NCBI GenBank assembly: GCA_036389035.1
Contig: DASVQQ010000033.1
Coordinates: 60,878-124,877 of the forward strand
Direction: 5' to 3'
DNA length: 64,000 nt
DNA from: Jatrophihabitans sp.
Lineage (GTDB): Bacteria; Actinomycetota; Actinomycetes; Mycobacteriales; Jatrophihabitantaceae
Shown one piece after another: positions 41,663 through 50,043 of the stretch. Both the position numbers and the translations under genes were made by a program. The notes beneath the pieces are model-generated. The model searched no databases and was not told the origin of the DNA. It saw only the letters and a list, made by a program, of their open reading frames with translations. The first letter of the stretch is position 1. Each line of letters starts with the position of its first letter.

Positions 41663-42191
41663 GATCACCCAGCACGAGATCGTTCACCGCAACCCATGGT
41701 TCGGCGTGGTGTCAGCAGTGGTGGGGGCGGCTGGCGACGAGCATCCCTACTTCTGGGTCGAGAAGCCGGACTCGTCGCTGGTGATCGCGCGTGAGCGGGC
41801 AAGCGGCGCTTGGGTGATGCTGCGGTGTCAGCGGCCGACCTTTCCTGGCGAGTGGACGCTGGAGTTTCCGCAAGGCGGCCTGGACACCGGCGAACGCGCT
41901 GAGGACGCCGCCGAGCGCGAGCTGGTCGAGGAGACGGGTCACCGGGTGCTGTCGCTGCGGCGGTTGGGCGTACTTCAGGAGGCCGCGGGCTTCGCCACCT
42001 CCCGCGTGCACGTGTTCTCAGCCGACGTCGCCCGCGACGCGGCGCCGCGTCCGGAGCCTCTGGAGGCCCAGAACGAGGTGGTGGAGTTGCCGGATGCCGA
42101 GGTCCGCTCCGCACTGCTCGCCGGGCGTATCGTCGACGCCTCCTCGGTGGCGGCTCTGGCCTTGATCTACCTCACGGAAGGCCAGGCATGA
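41655..42191 (+). CDS. Nudix hydrolase (ADP-ribose pyrophosphatase type)
   Basis: 178 residues from the ATG at 41655 with GGAGGA upstream. The Nudix box is complete: G-x5-E-x7-RELVEETG (GGLDTGERAEDAAERELVEETG, about 73-95, quoted by position), preceded by the PGEWTLEFPQ strand typical of NudF/ADP-ribose pyrophosphatases. It would hydrolyse a nucleoside diphosphate linked to a further group. The downstream Cys-rich small gene overlaps it by four bases. An unresolved short frame overlaps its start. Confidence 0.85.
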   Translation: MFEITQHEIVHRNPWFGVVSAVVGAAGDEHPYFWVEKPDSSLVIARERASGAWVMLRCQRPTFPGEWTLEFPQGGLDTGERAEDAAERELVEETGHRVLSLRRLGVLQEAAGFATSRVHVFSADVARDAAPRPEPLEAQNEVVELPDAEVRSALLAGRIVDASSVAALALIYLTEGQA

Positions 42192-42412
42192 GAAGCGATG
42201 TCAGCGAGGTGCGCTTTGAGGTCGATCAGTTCGGCAACGTCGTCGCCTTCGCCCACTGCGGGCGCGCGGAAGTGTCGTGCTGCCCTTTCTGCGGCCGGTG
42301 TCAGGACATCGAGACCGGCGCCGGCGCTGGCACCGCCATCATCACGTTTGACGAGGGATCCCGTTACCGGGCGGAAAGGCTTACGGATGGTGTACCGCAG
42401 GCCATCGGCTGA
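42188..42412 (+). CDS. Small Cys-rich protein coupled to the Nudix gene
   Basis: A 74-residue protein whose ATG overlaps the Nudix stop (ATGA). It contains AHCGRAEVSCCPFCGRCQD, with five cysteines that could form a zinc knuckle or rubredoxin-like site. No other recognisable feature. Coupling suggests it works with the Nudix enzyme. Confidence 0.55.
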   Translation: MRSDVSEVRFEVDQFGNVVAFAHCGRAEVSCCPFCGRCQDIETGAGAGTAIITFDEGSRYRAERLTDGVPQAIG

Positions 42413-42454
42413 CTGAGCCGTCGTGACGGCCCAGCGCTTACCCGATCTGAACAG

Positions 42455-42973
42455 CTAGGCAATCGGCGCCACGGTGATCTGCTGGGCGAGCTCGTCGCCG
42501 GCTTGTTCAATGCAGCGGCAAGCTGCCTGTTTCGCCTCGACGGGTCCTGACGCGGTGAAGTATCCGTCCCACATGACCATGTACTCACCTGGATCGCAGT
42601 TGCGGTCGAGGAGGCTCCATTCCCGCGTGTCAATGCCTTCCACGGTGATCCCTGCTCCGGTCGAGTCGATAACCCCGTAGTAGCTATCCCATGGCCCCGG
42701 AGGCTGTGTGAGCCAGTCCAATCCGAGGCGGCGAGCTTCGGCCCCGTTAGGGGCGTACAGGTACACCTGCCACACCACGTGGAACTCACCCTCCCTGGGC
42801 AGGCGCTGGCTGATCGGCAACTCCCCGATCGGGGACACTTTCCGTCTGACGTCCTTAGCGGCCTGCGCCGCTCCAGCGCTGCGCCACTGTTCGAAACCTG
42901 CAGACCTCGGTGTCTCCTGAGCCGCTTTTCCCGCGCCTTCATTGTGGCGATTTCGCTTCGAGAAGAGACCCAC
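42455..42973 (-). CDS. Hypothetical protein
   Basis: A 172-residue soluble protein with a charged N-terminus (MGLFSKRNRHNEGAGKAAQE) and two similar halves. The first half contains REGEFHVVWQVYLYAPNGAEARRLG; the second contains CDPGEYMVMWDGYFTASGPVEAKQAA. The shared pattern (E-[FY]-x-V-x-W-x-x-Y followed by A-E/V-A-R/K) suggests an internal duplication of a small beta-alpha unit. No family recognised. It converges on the Nudix operon. Confidence 0.55.
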   Translation of the reverse strand: MGLFSKRNRHNEGAGKAAQETPRSAGFEQWRSAGAAQAAKDVRRKVSPIGELPISQRLPREGEFHVVWQVYLYAPNGAEARRLGLDWLTQPPGPWDSYYGVIDSTGAGITVEGIDTREWSLLDRNCDPGEYMVMWDGYFTASGPVEAKQAACRCIEQAGDELAQQITVAPIA

Positions 42974-43500
42974 TGCCGCTCCTATCTAAGATCCCACCGT
43001 ATTCACCGTAGCCCTATATGCGGGGAATAGTGCCAGGCCTGTATTGGTGCACCCGGCTGATCTGTGAAATGGGGTCATGCTGGTGTCGTGGAGCGGCTCA
43101 GACGTTGCATCTAGTCACCCTCGGTTGACCCATTTGTTTGAGCTGGCGCGGGGCGTCTGTGACTGACTCTTCAAGACGGCTTTCAAGGGTTGTGCGGCGG
43201 TAGCGAGCGTGCCGCCGCGTTATCTGGTGTGGCGCCGTCGAAGGGTGGGATGTTCGGTTGGTTACCCCTTAGGTCGATGCAGCTGAGGTAGCAAAGGTGG
43301 TCCGGGTTCCGAGCTCGGGTCGTGGTTGTTCGGGAGGGTGGCGATGTCGGTCGAGGATTGTCGGTCGCTAAAGCGATCGAGGGTGTTGCGTGCGGCCAGC
43401 AACCTCGATCGCACCCTGCGGCTATGTGATGCAACGCGTCCTACTAACGGTCACAGCTTCACCGGCCCGCTGTATTCACCTGTGCAGTTGGCTTACCGTT
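42974..43500. other. 527-base gene-poor gap
   Basis: Lower G+C than the core. Open frames on both strands are short, lack ribosome sites and show no codon bias. It holds the upstream region of the minus-strand hypothetical gene and the 3' flank of the CHAP-ricin gene. No transposase or recognisable repeat was seen. Confidence 0.5.
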
Positions 43501-44514
43501 CTACAGTGGCTGAGGCAATGGAATACCTACCCAGCGTTGCGCGGTTCCGCCGTTGCAGGTCCAGAGCTGGAGTTTCGTGGTGTTGGCTGTGCCGCCGCCG
43601 GTGGCGTCGAGACAGTAGCCGCTGATGGTTATGGTGCCGTTGCTGTTGACCGACCAGTTCTGGGCGCCGCCGCCGTTGCACTCCCAGGTCTGTACCGCTG
43701 TTCCGGCTTGGAAGTCCGCCCCCCTGACGTCTAGGCACATGTTGGCGTAGACGCGCAACGTGCGTTCCACGTACAGCCATTGCTGGGCCGGGCTGCCGTT
43801 GCAGTCCCATAACTGCACCTGCGTCCCGGACTGCGTGCTCGCCCCGTGCACATCGACACACCGCCCAGAGATCGGGTTCTGGATCGCGCTGCCGCCGTTA
43901 GCCGTAGCACCGCCGATATCCTTGAAGTGGATGAAATTGTCCGGGCTATAGCTTGAAGTCCTGCTGATCCGCTGACGATCAGTGCCGCCGCCGAAGCTAT
44001 CGCTGGTGGTCTCGATGTACGTGTCGGTCACGACCTCGACGTACGCCACGTGCCCAGCGCTCCCGCCGTTCCACTGAGCGATCGCGCCGACTGCGGGCGT
44101 CTGATCTACTTGCGTGCCGCGGGCCCACGCCTTGTCGTCCCAGCCGTTCGCGTTGTCCGTCCAACCCGGGTACGGGACTCCATTCTGCTGAAGCCGGTAG
44201 GCCGCGTACGTCGTGCAGTTGTGCCGTGTGCCGTTGGGACCGGAACTGCCATACGACCAATACTGACCGGTTGTCCAGCCGTTCCCGCCGATCTGCCCTG
44301 AAGTGCCGTTGTAGCCGCCGCCAGCACAACTGAAGCCGGAGGAGTCGTAGCAGAGCGTGAACACTCCACCGCTGCTCATGTTCCCGCCGGGAATTGAATG
44401 GACGCTGCCCGATGGATTGGCCATAGCAGATGTCGGAACAACAACCGTAAAGAAGCAGGCGACGAGCAGTAGAGCGACGCTAATCCACGCGCACCTGGGC
44501 AGAATCGCTTTCAT
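43501..44514 (-). CDS. Secreted CHAP-domain hydrolase with C-terminal ricin-type lectin
   Basis: 337 residues from the ATG at 44514, directly after GGAGGGG. A signal peptide (AWISVALLLVACFFTVVVPT, cleavage near SAMA) leads to a CHAP domain with C100 (RHNCTTYAAYRL) and H155 (SAGHVAYVEVV). Residues 211-337 form a ricin B lectin with three QxW repeats (QLWDCNGSPAQQW, QTWECNGGGAQNW, QLWTCNGGTAQRW). The lectin should hold the enzyme on carbohydrate, and the CHAP domain should cleave wall peptides or a related amide. It could act on the host's own wall or on competitors. It sits alone, flanked by gene-poor gaps. Confidence 0.85.
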   Translation of the reverse strand: MKAILPRCAWISVALLLVACFFTVVVPTSAMANPSGSVHSIPGGNMSSGGVFTLCYDSSGFSCAGGGYNGTSGQIGGNGWTTGQYWSYGSSGPNGTRHNCTTYAAYRLQQNGVPYPGWTDNANGWDDKAWARGTQVDQTPAVGAIAQWNGGSAGHVAYVEVVTDTYIETTSDSFGGGTDRQRISRTSSYSPDNFIHFKDIGGATANGGSAIQNPISGRCVDVHGASTQSGTQVQLWDCNGSPAQQWLYVERTLRVYANMCLDVRGADFQAGTAVQTWECNGGGAQNWSVNSNGTITISGYCLDATGGGTANTTKLQLWTCNGGTAQRWVGIPLPQPL

Positions 44515-44961
44515 GTCCCCTCCGCAACGACAGATCTCTCCAATCGATTGATACAAAGCAGATCATAAAATATCCGACATTTCTAGACCTTACTAAGCAT
44601 GATCGAGGCTCGGATTGGAGTGCTGCGAGCGGTCCCAGACCTGCGGTGACGGTGATTACGAGCGGATCGGCCGCAGCGCGGAATCCAGACGTTGAGCCCG
44701 CAGGCCGTGGAGTGGCTCAGATTGATCGTCTGCTCACTGTTCGCTGAGCTCGCTCCAAGCGTGCAAATGTGTCTGAGACGTTCTGGCGTTATGTCGCCCG
44801 CACCGGCCGGGAGCTGGACGGACGGCTAACCTGATGACGCGCTAGCTGACGAGGTCCGCGGCGGCATGCCGCTGTGGGTGCGACCGGTAGAACCTCCCGG
44901 CAGGGGCGGCAAGGCGCTGCCCCTGCCGAGGCCCGTGAGCCGCCGGCCTGGTGCTGCTTGG
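44515..44961. other. 447-base gap with no supported gene
   Basis: The left end, ahead of the CHAP-ricin gene, is A+T-rich (around 44550-44600) and likely holds its promoter. The rest carries a 26-codon open stretch ending at an in-frame TGA near 44831 (SETFWRYVARTGRELDGRLT) that looks like decayed coding sequence but is too short to name. Confidence 0.45.
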
Positions 44962-45774
44962 CTACTTCTTCGCGCTCTTGAGGGTCACCGTCTGCGTGGT
45001 GAAGCCCTGGCTGCAGTAGACGGCTCCGCAGGCGAAGCTGAAGTTGACAGTGGCGACCTTGCCGCCAGCGAAGCGGCCGTTGTCGCCCAGGACGTCGATC
45101 GCCCAGCGATAGGTGCCGTCACAGGGCAACTCCGTGATCCCGAAGCCGGTGATGGCGACTCGCCCCACCTTTTGGCGCAGGCTGGTCTCCAAGATGACGA
45201 AGTCACCGCCGGTGCAGGTCACGTTCCCGCTGATGGTGGCGACACCGGTGTGCGAGTTGAAGCTCCCGACGGGGTCGACGGTCACTGACAGGTCCGGCGG
45301 CGGGGGCGCGTTGTCGACCGAGATCTGCAAGGTGCCGCCGTTGCCCGACCCCGGGGTGTGGTCGAACGCCATGATGTACACGGTCTCGCCGGCGGTGACG
45401 GTCTCGGCCACCGCGCCGGGGCCGCAGGTGTCTATCAAGAGGCTGCCGGGCGTTCCGGTGGCGACGATGACGCCGGCCGAGTAGCTGGACTGGCTGACGT
45501 CGATGACCACGGCTCCGTCGGCTGGCGCGGTGTAGGAGTACCAGACGCTGGCCTCGGTTGCCGGTGCACCGCAGTCGGCGTTGAGGCTGGCATCGTCGGC
45601 GTCGGTAGTGGCTTGGGCGGTGTCGAGGGTCGCCGTGAAGGGCAGCGCCGAGATCGGCGTTGCCCCGGCAATGGTGTCGTTGGTCGGGACGGCGGCCCAG
45701 GCTGTCGACCCCGAGTACAGCAGTCCGGCCGCCGTGACGACGGCAACCGCAGCGATCGATACTGGTGTGCGCAT
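44962..45774 (-). CDS. Secreted protein of unknown function
   Basis: 270 residues from the ATG at 45774, after GGGGAGATC. The signal peptide (VSIAAVAVVTAAGLLYSGST, cleavage after AWA) is followed by a jelly-roll-like domain (NDTIAGATPISALPFTATLD, then EASVWYSYTAPADGAVVIDV and IMAFDHTPGSGNGGTLQI) of the bacterial pre-peptidase/PPC-like type. A second beta-rich domain contains four cysteines (VTCTG, LPCDG, FACGAVYC). These domains usually accompany extracellular enzymes or adhesins; here no catalytic domain is present. Confidence 0.7.
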   Translation of the reverse strand: MRTPVSIAAVAVVTAAGLLYSGSTAWAAVPTNDTIAGATPISALPFTATLDTAQATTDADDASLNADCGAPATEASVWYSYTAPADGAVVIDVSQSSYSAGVIVATGTPGSLLIDTCGPGAVAETVTAGETVYIMAFDHTPGSGNGGTLQISVDNAPPPPDLSVTVDPVGSFNSHTGVATISGNVTCTGGDFVILETSLRQKVGRVAITGFGITELPCDGTYRWAIDVLGDNGRFAGGKVATVNFSFACGAVYCSQGFTTQTVTLKSAKK

Positions 45775-46353
45775 GTGATCTCCCCCTATTGGCGGCGGCA
45801 GAACCCGACGCCGAAACTCGCGCCGGTATCGGACCGGCCACCATAAGATCCCTTGCCCTGCACATAGGCAGATCATCGTGATCGCTCTGTGCGTGTCATA
45901 CCTTCGTCGAACACACTGACGCCCGAGGCGTGAATCGTTGCAGCCCGACGCGGTCGGCCAAGCTGCCCGATGACGAGTCCCGTGCGCACTACAGAGGAGG
46001 CGCGACACGGCTCGTAAGTACGCGCAGCTGGATTCCCTCGGCGGGCGGCGGACCACCGCCGCGGCGTGAAGTACGGCGAGCGGCCGAGCCCGCCGCAATG
46101 TGCCGGTCGCGCGTTGACCTTGCTCGTCGTGCGGATACCCAAGCCGGGAGGGCGTCGACGACCTGCTCGAACTGCAGCAGCACCGCAGCGGCAGCGACTG
46201 ATGAACAACTTCGAGCTCGGACGCTATTCGATGACGGCCAGCGGCGCGAGTTAACCGCGGCGACTAGTCGGATCTGCAGCATTCCCAGCCCGCGTCACCC
46301 GTCGGGCCCGCGCCTCACACGCCCTGGAATGCCGACGGAAGGTGTGAGGTGCG
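45775..46353. other. 579-base gap without a supported gene
   Basis: Contains the promoter region of the secreted-protein gene (an A+T-richer patch near 45870-45910). A short stretch around 46145-46200 reads EGVDDLLELQQHRSGSD then stop, possibly a gene remnant. No ribosome site precedes any open frame over 60 codons. Confidence 0.45.
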
Positions 46354-47355
46354 CTAGTCGCGCTTGAACTTCAGGTCGCGATACTCGTCGACCCAGTTCT
46401 TGGAGCTTAGCCAGGCGCCGTTCGGGGATTTCTGGGCTTTGAGCCGTCCCCGGTTTGCCGCATTCCGTAGCGCGATCACGGAGAACCCGGTCTGCTTGTT
46501 AGCCAGACTGGCCAACGGGACGAGTCTGGCCGGGCCGGCGACGGCAGGTACGACGAACTTGTAGAGGTTGTCGGTCACTGCCCGCGCGATGAGTTCACCC
46601 AGAGGGCCGTAGTCGTCGTCGTCCGCTTTCCGCATTGCTGCGAGGTAGCGCGATCGCTCATTTTTGAAGACGATCGCGGGCGGGTAGCCCATTCGGACGA
46701 GGATGAGGTTCAGCAGCAGCCGCCCGGCGCGGCCGTTTCCGTCGAGGAAGGGGTGGATGCGCTCGAAGGCGTTGTGGACCTGAGCGAGCCGTTCGGGCAG
46801 TGGCGTGCCGCTGGGGCTGAGCAGTTGGTTGACGTCGTGGACCCAGTCGGTGATCAGCGGGTCTATCTCGGTGAATGGCGGTGGTGTCATCCCGTCCGGG
46901 AACGGTGCGATCTCGTGGCGGCGCCAGTTGCCGGGAGACTCTTCTCCGGTCGCGTGCGGGTGCGGTGCGACGTCCCATACCGGGGTCATCGCTTGAAAGT
47001 GCACGGAGCGGACTTCCTGCAATGTCAGCAGGCCATCAGCTGACCACCCACCCGGCTCGAGCGCCTGTCCATAGACCCACTTGGCGGCGGCCGCATAGCC
47101 GAGGACCTCCATGTATTCCTTGAGTTCCTTGTCGCCGACAGCCCGGCCTTCGTCGAGAAGTTTCTGCACTTCCGAGAGGATGAGCGTGTTTCCCTCCAGG
47201 GCGGTCGAGTGGTGGGCCTCTTGATGCCAGAGATCGGGCCAGATGCCATCGGCTTCAGCGGGCGATGGCAGCCCGCCGAGGCGGTCGTTGAGGTCAGTGA
47301 TCGCCTCGTCGAGTCGTCGGTAGATCGCTGAGCGCGACGGACGACCATCTGCCAC
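46354..47355 (-). CDS. Fic-family AMPylating protein, self-inhibited (class II)
   Basis: 333 residues from the GTG at 47355, eight bases after GGGAGGA; the frame extends to a TTG 22 codons upstream without a ribosome site. The Fic core motif is complete: HPFLDGNGRAGR (about 201-212), with the catalytic His, the metal-binding Asp and both Arg residues. An inhibitory helix motif [ST]-x3-E-[GN] is present N-terminally as STALEG (about 50-55), placing it in class II, where the Glu blocks ATP. A C-terminal winged-helix-like part (GFSVIALRNAANRGRLKAQK) completes it. It transfers AMP to a protein hydroxyl; the target is unknown. Confidence 0.88.
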   Translation of the reverse strand: MADGRPSRSAIYRRLDEAITDLNDRLGGLPSPAEADGIWPDLWHQEAHHSTALEGNTLILSEVQKLLDEGRAVGDKELKEYMEVLGYAAAAKWVYGQALEPGGWSADGLLTLQEVRSVHFQAMTPVWDVAPHPHATGEESPGNWRRHEIAPFPDGMTPPPFTEIDPLITDWVHDVNQLLSPSGTPLPERLAQVHNAFERIHPFLDGNGRAGRLLLNLILVRMGYPPAIVFKNERSRYLAAMRKADDDDYGPLGELIARAVTDNLYKFVVPAVAGPARLVPLASLANKQTGFSVIALRNAANRGRLKAQKSPNGAWLSSKNWVDEYRDLKFKRD

Positions 47356-47391
47356 GACGACCGTCCTCCCGAAGTTGCTTCGCGTGCTCAG

Positions 47392-47473
47392 AACTAACTG
47401 TAGCAAAGCAAAATCGGGCAAGGGACGAATCTCGCTCCGTATTCCTCAAACTAACTAGAGCAGAGCAGAATCG
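47392..47473. repeat. Pair of 25-bp imperfect direct repeats upstream of the Fic gene
   Basis: 47392-47416 and 47449-47473 agree at 21 of 25 positions, sharing AACTAACT, AGCA, AGCA and AATCG, with starts 57 bases apart. They are A+T-rich islands just upstream of the Fic start and could be operator sites or a paired promoter element for autoregulation. Confidence 0.55.
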
Positions 47474-47534
47474 CTTGAAGGCTTCGCGGGCAGCCTGGCG
47501 GCGAGGTACCGGGCGAGCTGCGGCAGCAGCGTCA

Positions 47535-47678
47535 TCAACGCCCGCCATACAGCACGAGTCCGGAGTCGTTCTGGCCGACCGAGGGACGCTGGGCGTGGTC
47601 GTTGGTGGTGACGATGCCGATCACCGTGGCGGCGATGAGCAGGAGGCAGAAGACGGCGGTGAGCAGCAGAGAACGCAT
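47535..47678 (-). CDS. Small single-pass membrane protein
   Basis: A 47-residue peptide with GGAG eight bases before its ATG. A hydrophobic helix (RSLLLTAVFCLLLIAATVIGIV) covers the first half and a polar end (TTNDHAQRPSVGQNDSG) the second. It follows the MFS exporter gene on the same strand, after another tiny frame. No family recognised; an accessory peptide of the exporter is possible. Confidence 0.4.
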   Translation of the reverse strand: MRSLLLTAVFCLLLIAATVIGIVTTNDHAQRPSVGQNDSGLVLYGGR

Positions 47679-47698
47679 GACAGGGGCTCCGTTCGGAA

Positions 47699-47824
47699 TC
47701 AGAGGGCAGCCGCGGCCAGCGTGGCCGGCTGCGGTACGGCAAGTTGGAGGATCCCGGCGTTCTCCTTCGCGGCGGCGATGGTGCCTCTGGTGGGGTCGAT
47801 GACCTCGACGAGGATTGCGGTCAC
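47699..47824 (-). CDS. Possible 41-residue peptide coupled to the MFS gene
   Basis: A GTG two bases after the MFS stop opens a frame of 41 codons (TAILVEVIDPTRGTIAAAKE, then a hydrophobic Ala/Leu-rich end). Spacing favours translational coupling, and composition is protein-like, but it is too short to judge. Confidence 0.3.
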   Translation of the reverse strand: MTAILVEVIDPTRGTIAAAKENAGILQLAVPQPATLAAAAL

Positions 47825-47826
47825 CG

Positions 47827-49590
47827 CTAGGTTCCCGCTCCGGGCTGCTGACGGGCGACGGCTTGCGCCGGTACGGCGTGCTCCTGCAGGTGGAGCGGAA
47901 CCGCCCCCACCGGATGCGCATCAGGGTGAGCGCGGCGGTTGGCCAGCTCGAGAGCGTGTTCTGTGGCGTGGGCATCGTCGGTGGGTTGCGGGCGCCACGG
48001 GCCCTTCAGCAGCAGCGTGAGCGGGCAGAGAGCCAGTGCCCCGATGGTGCAGATCCAGAACCAGGCTCGCCACTGTCCCGGGCTGTCGGCCTGCGCCTTG
48101 AGGACGCCGGGCGCCTTTTCGGCGAGCAGGGCGAGATTGCTCTGGGCGATCGGGTCACCGGCCAGCACAAGTACGGTCGGCGCGCCGACGGTCTCGATCG
48201 CCTTCTTCTGCACCGCCGGGTCGTCCGGCGACGCGCCGAGCTCGCTGAGCACCTCAGGGTGTGCCCGCGCCTCGGCAAGCAGCAGTTTCAGGGGTTGGCT
48301 CTTGTCGAAGTAGGCCTGCGCCTGGAGCACGGAAGGGCCGTCGTCGACGATGGGCGTGACAGCCGAGACGATCAACGGGATCGTGATGACAGCGCTGGCG
48401 ACCGTCACGCGCAGGATCCACCCCCAGATGGCCAGGCCGGTGGCCGACAGGGCGGGGTTGCGAAGCTCGACGGTCTCGGTGAAGGCAGCCATCCACGGCG
48501 CGTACGCAGCACCCAGCCAGATGCCCATGAGCGCCAGCAGGATCGCGATGGAGGAGTAGGTGGGGGAGCCGGAGTCGGCCTTCATAAGGAACGCGATGTC
48601 GACCGGGACGCTGGCCAGGGCACCGGCGAGGATGAACGGCTTGCGGACGCGCAGCTTGTCCGACAGCACCCCGAAAACGAGCATGGACACCGCCGCGCTG
48701 GCCCACAGCCAGTTCAACAGCGAGTTCGACTCACTGGCGGAGAAGTTGAGGTTGGTCTGGAAGTACACCGGAAGGACACCGATTGCGGTGAAGTACATGA
48801 GCAGGAACAGGCTGAGACCGAGTGCCGGGCCGACGATGTCGAGCCGGAACATCTGCCGGTACGGCTGGCGGGTGGCCTCTTCATGCGACAGCCCGCGGCT
48901 GTTCAGCGCCGCTGCGGTCTCTGCCTCCAGCGCGCCGATGATGCGGTCACGATCAGCTCCGTTGAGCTCGCGCAGGAACAGCAGGGCCAGCACGCAGACG
49001 GCCAGGCCGGCCCAGCCCGCGATCTCGAACTGGAACTGCCACTCCGGGTGGCTGTCGAGGGTGTTGCTGGACACCATGGTGACCAGGAGGCTGCCCAGCA
49101 CCGGTCCCATCGTCCAGAAAGCCATGGCCTGGGCGCGACCGACCTGGGGGCTGAAGTCCCGCACCAACGCGGGCGTGACCACCAGGATGACGCCCTCGAA
49201 AACCCCGGCAGCGCCGAAGGCGATCCCGTACTGAAGGCCGGTCGTCACGTTGGGCAACCACAGCAGGGTCACCAGGGAAACGCCTAACAGGCTGACGACC
49301 GCCAGGTTGCCGCGCCCCACCTTGTCGGCGACGCCGGTCGCCAGCGAGCCGATGGCTCCGACAGCGTTTCCCAGCGCGGTGACGACGGCGAAGTACAAGA
49401 AGGAGATCTGGAAGTCACCCAGCAGCTGCAGGGTGATAGCCCCACTGATGAAGTTCTCGTAGTACACGATGACCGTCGCGGTGAAGACAATCCCGAGGTA
49501 CCAGATGCGCCTGGCGCCGGTCGGGTACTCCGGCAACTCGCGTTGCCACAGGCGGCGCAGCGGTGATGGTGATGCTGTAGCAGCAGTCAT
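47827..49590 (-). CDS. MFS transporter with long extracytoplasmic loop
   Basis: A 587-residue major facilitator protein, long for the family, with about twelve helices. Family motifs are seen in NAVGAIGSLATGVADKVGRGNL (loop 2-3) and SMLVFGVLSDKLRVRKPFIL (loop 8-9). A soluble segment of roughly 90 residues (DDGPSVLQAQAYFDKSQPLK to SDSPGQWRAW region) is inserted before the last helix, followed by a long polar C-terminus. GGGAGGGAGAG precedes the ATG. It is divergent from a small HTH gene. It may export a metabolite; a link to the enediyne operon 1.5 kb away is possible but unproved. Confidence 0.82.
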   Translation of the reverse strand: MTAATASPSPLRRLWQRELPEYPTGARRIWYLGIVFTATVIVYYENFISGAITLQLLGDFQISFLYFAVVTALGNAVGAIGSLATGVADKVGRGNLAVVSLLGVSLVTLLWLPNVTTGLQYGIAFGAAGVFEGVILVVTPALVRDFSPQVGRAQAMAFWTMGPVLGSLLVTMVSSNTLDSHPEWQFQFEIAGWAGLAVCVLALLFLRELNGADRDRIIGALEAETAAALNSRGLSHEEATRQPYRQMFRLDIVGPALGLSLFLLMYFTAIGVLPVYFQTNLNFSASESNSLLNWLWASAAVSMLVFGVLSDKLRVRKPFILAGALASVPVDIAFLMKADSGSPTYSSIAILLALMGIWLGAAYAPWMAAFTETVELRNPALSATGLAIWGWILRVTVASAVITIPLIVSAVTPIVDDGPSVLQAQAYFDKSQPLKLLLAEARAHPEVLSELGASPDDPAVQKKAIETVGAPTVLVLAGDPIAQSNLALLAEKAPGVLKAQADSPGQWRAWFWICTIGALALCPLTLLLKGPWRPQPTDDAHATEHALELANRRAHPDAHPVGAVPLHLQEHAVPAQAVARQQPGAGT

Positions 49591-49736
49591 GTTCTCTCCC
49601 TCTCCCCTCCGGGAGGGTGGACGACATCAACTGCGCTAACAAGGCGCTGGATTGCCTCATGTCAGAGACCGGCGGCGCCGGCCGGTGTCAGGACGCTGAT
49701 GAAGAGGGTGCGGCGCCGGGTGCTTACCATGTCGTT

Positions 49737-49937
49737 GTGGCCCGCAAGCTCGTCGGCACTGGAGAGTTGGTCCGCATGCTCGGCCTCAGCCGGACCCGAG
49801 TCGGGCACCTGGTCGCGCAGCCCGGGTTTCCCGAGCCCTACGACGAATTGATCATGGGCAAAGTCTGGCGGATCAAGGACGTCGAGAAGTGGGCCGCCGA
49901 TCACAGGCGTGAGTTGCATCCCCTGGATGCCGAATAG
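49737..49937 (+). CDS. Small helix-turn-helix DNA-binding protein (AlpA/excisionase-like)
   Basis: 66 residues from the GTG at 49737; an ATG at 49659 would add 26 residues of low-complexity sequence. The core, LVGTGELVRMLGLSRTRVGHLVAQPGFPEPYDELIMGKVWRIKDVEKWA by position, is a winged helix of the MerR/AlpA/Xis type: a short HTH, then the wing with a Trp and a terminal helix. Such proteins regulate phage or island functions or a neighbouring gene. Divergence from the MFS gene suggests local control of that transporter. Confidence 0.7.
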   Translation: MARKLVGTGELVRMLGLSRTRVGHLVAQPGFPEPYDELIMGKVWRIKDVEKWAADHRRELHPLDAE

Positions 49938-50043
49938 CTCACTGGTGGGGCCACACCGCCGAAGTCAGCACTCCCGCATATCCTGCTAATGTGCATTTTG
50001 GGCGGCTCACTCGCCGCAGCCTCGTCGGAGGAGGCAGATCTCG

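Noticed and set aside
46066..46254. 62-codon frame in the gap before the Fic gene
   Set aside because: No ribosome site, no codon bias, and overlapped by equally unconvincing frames on both strands.
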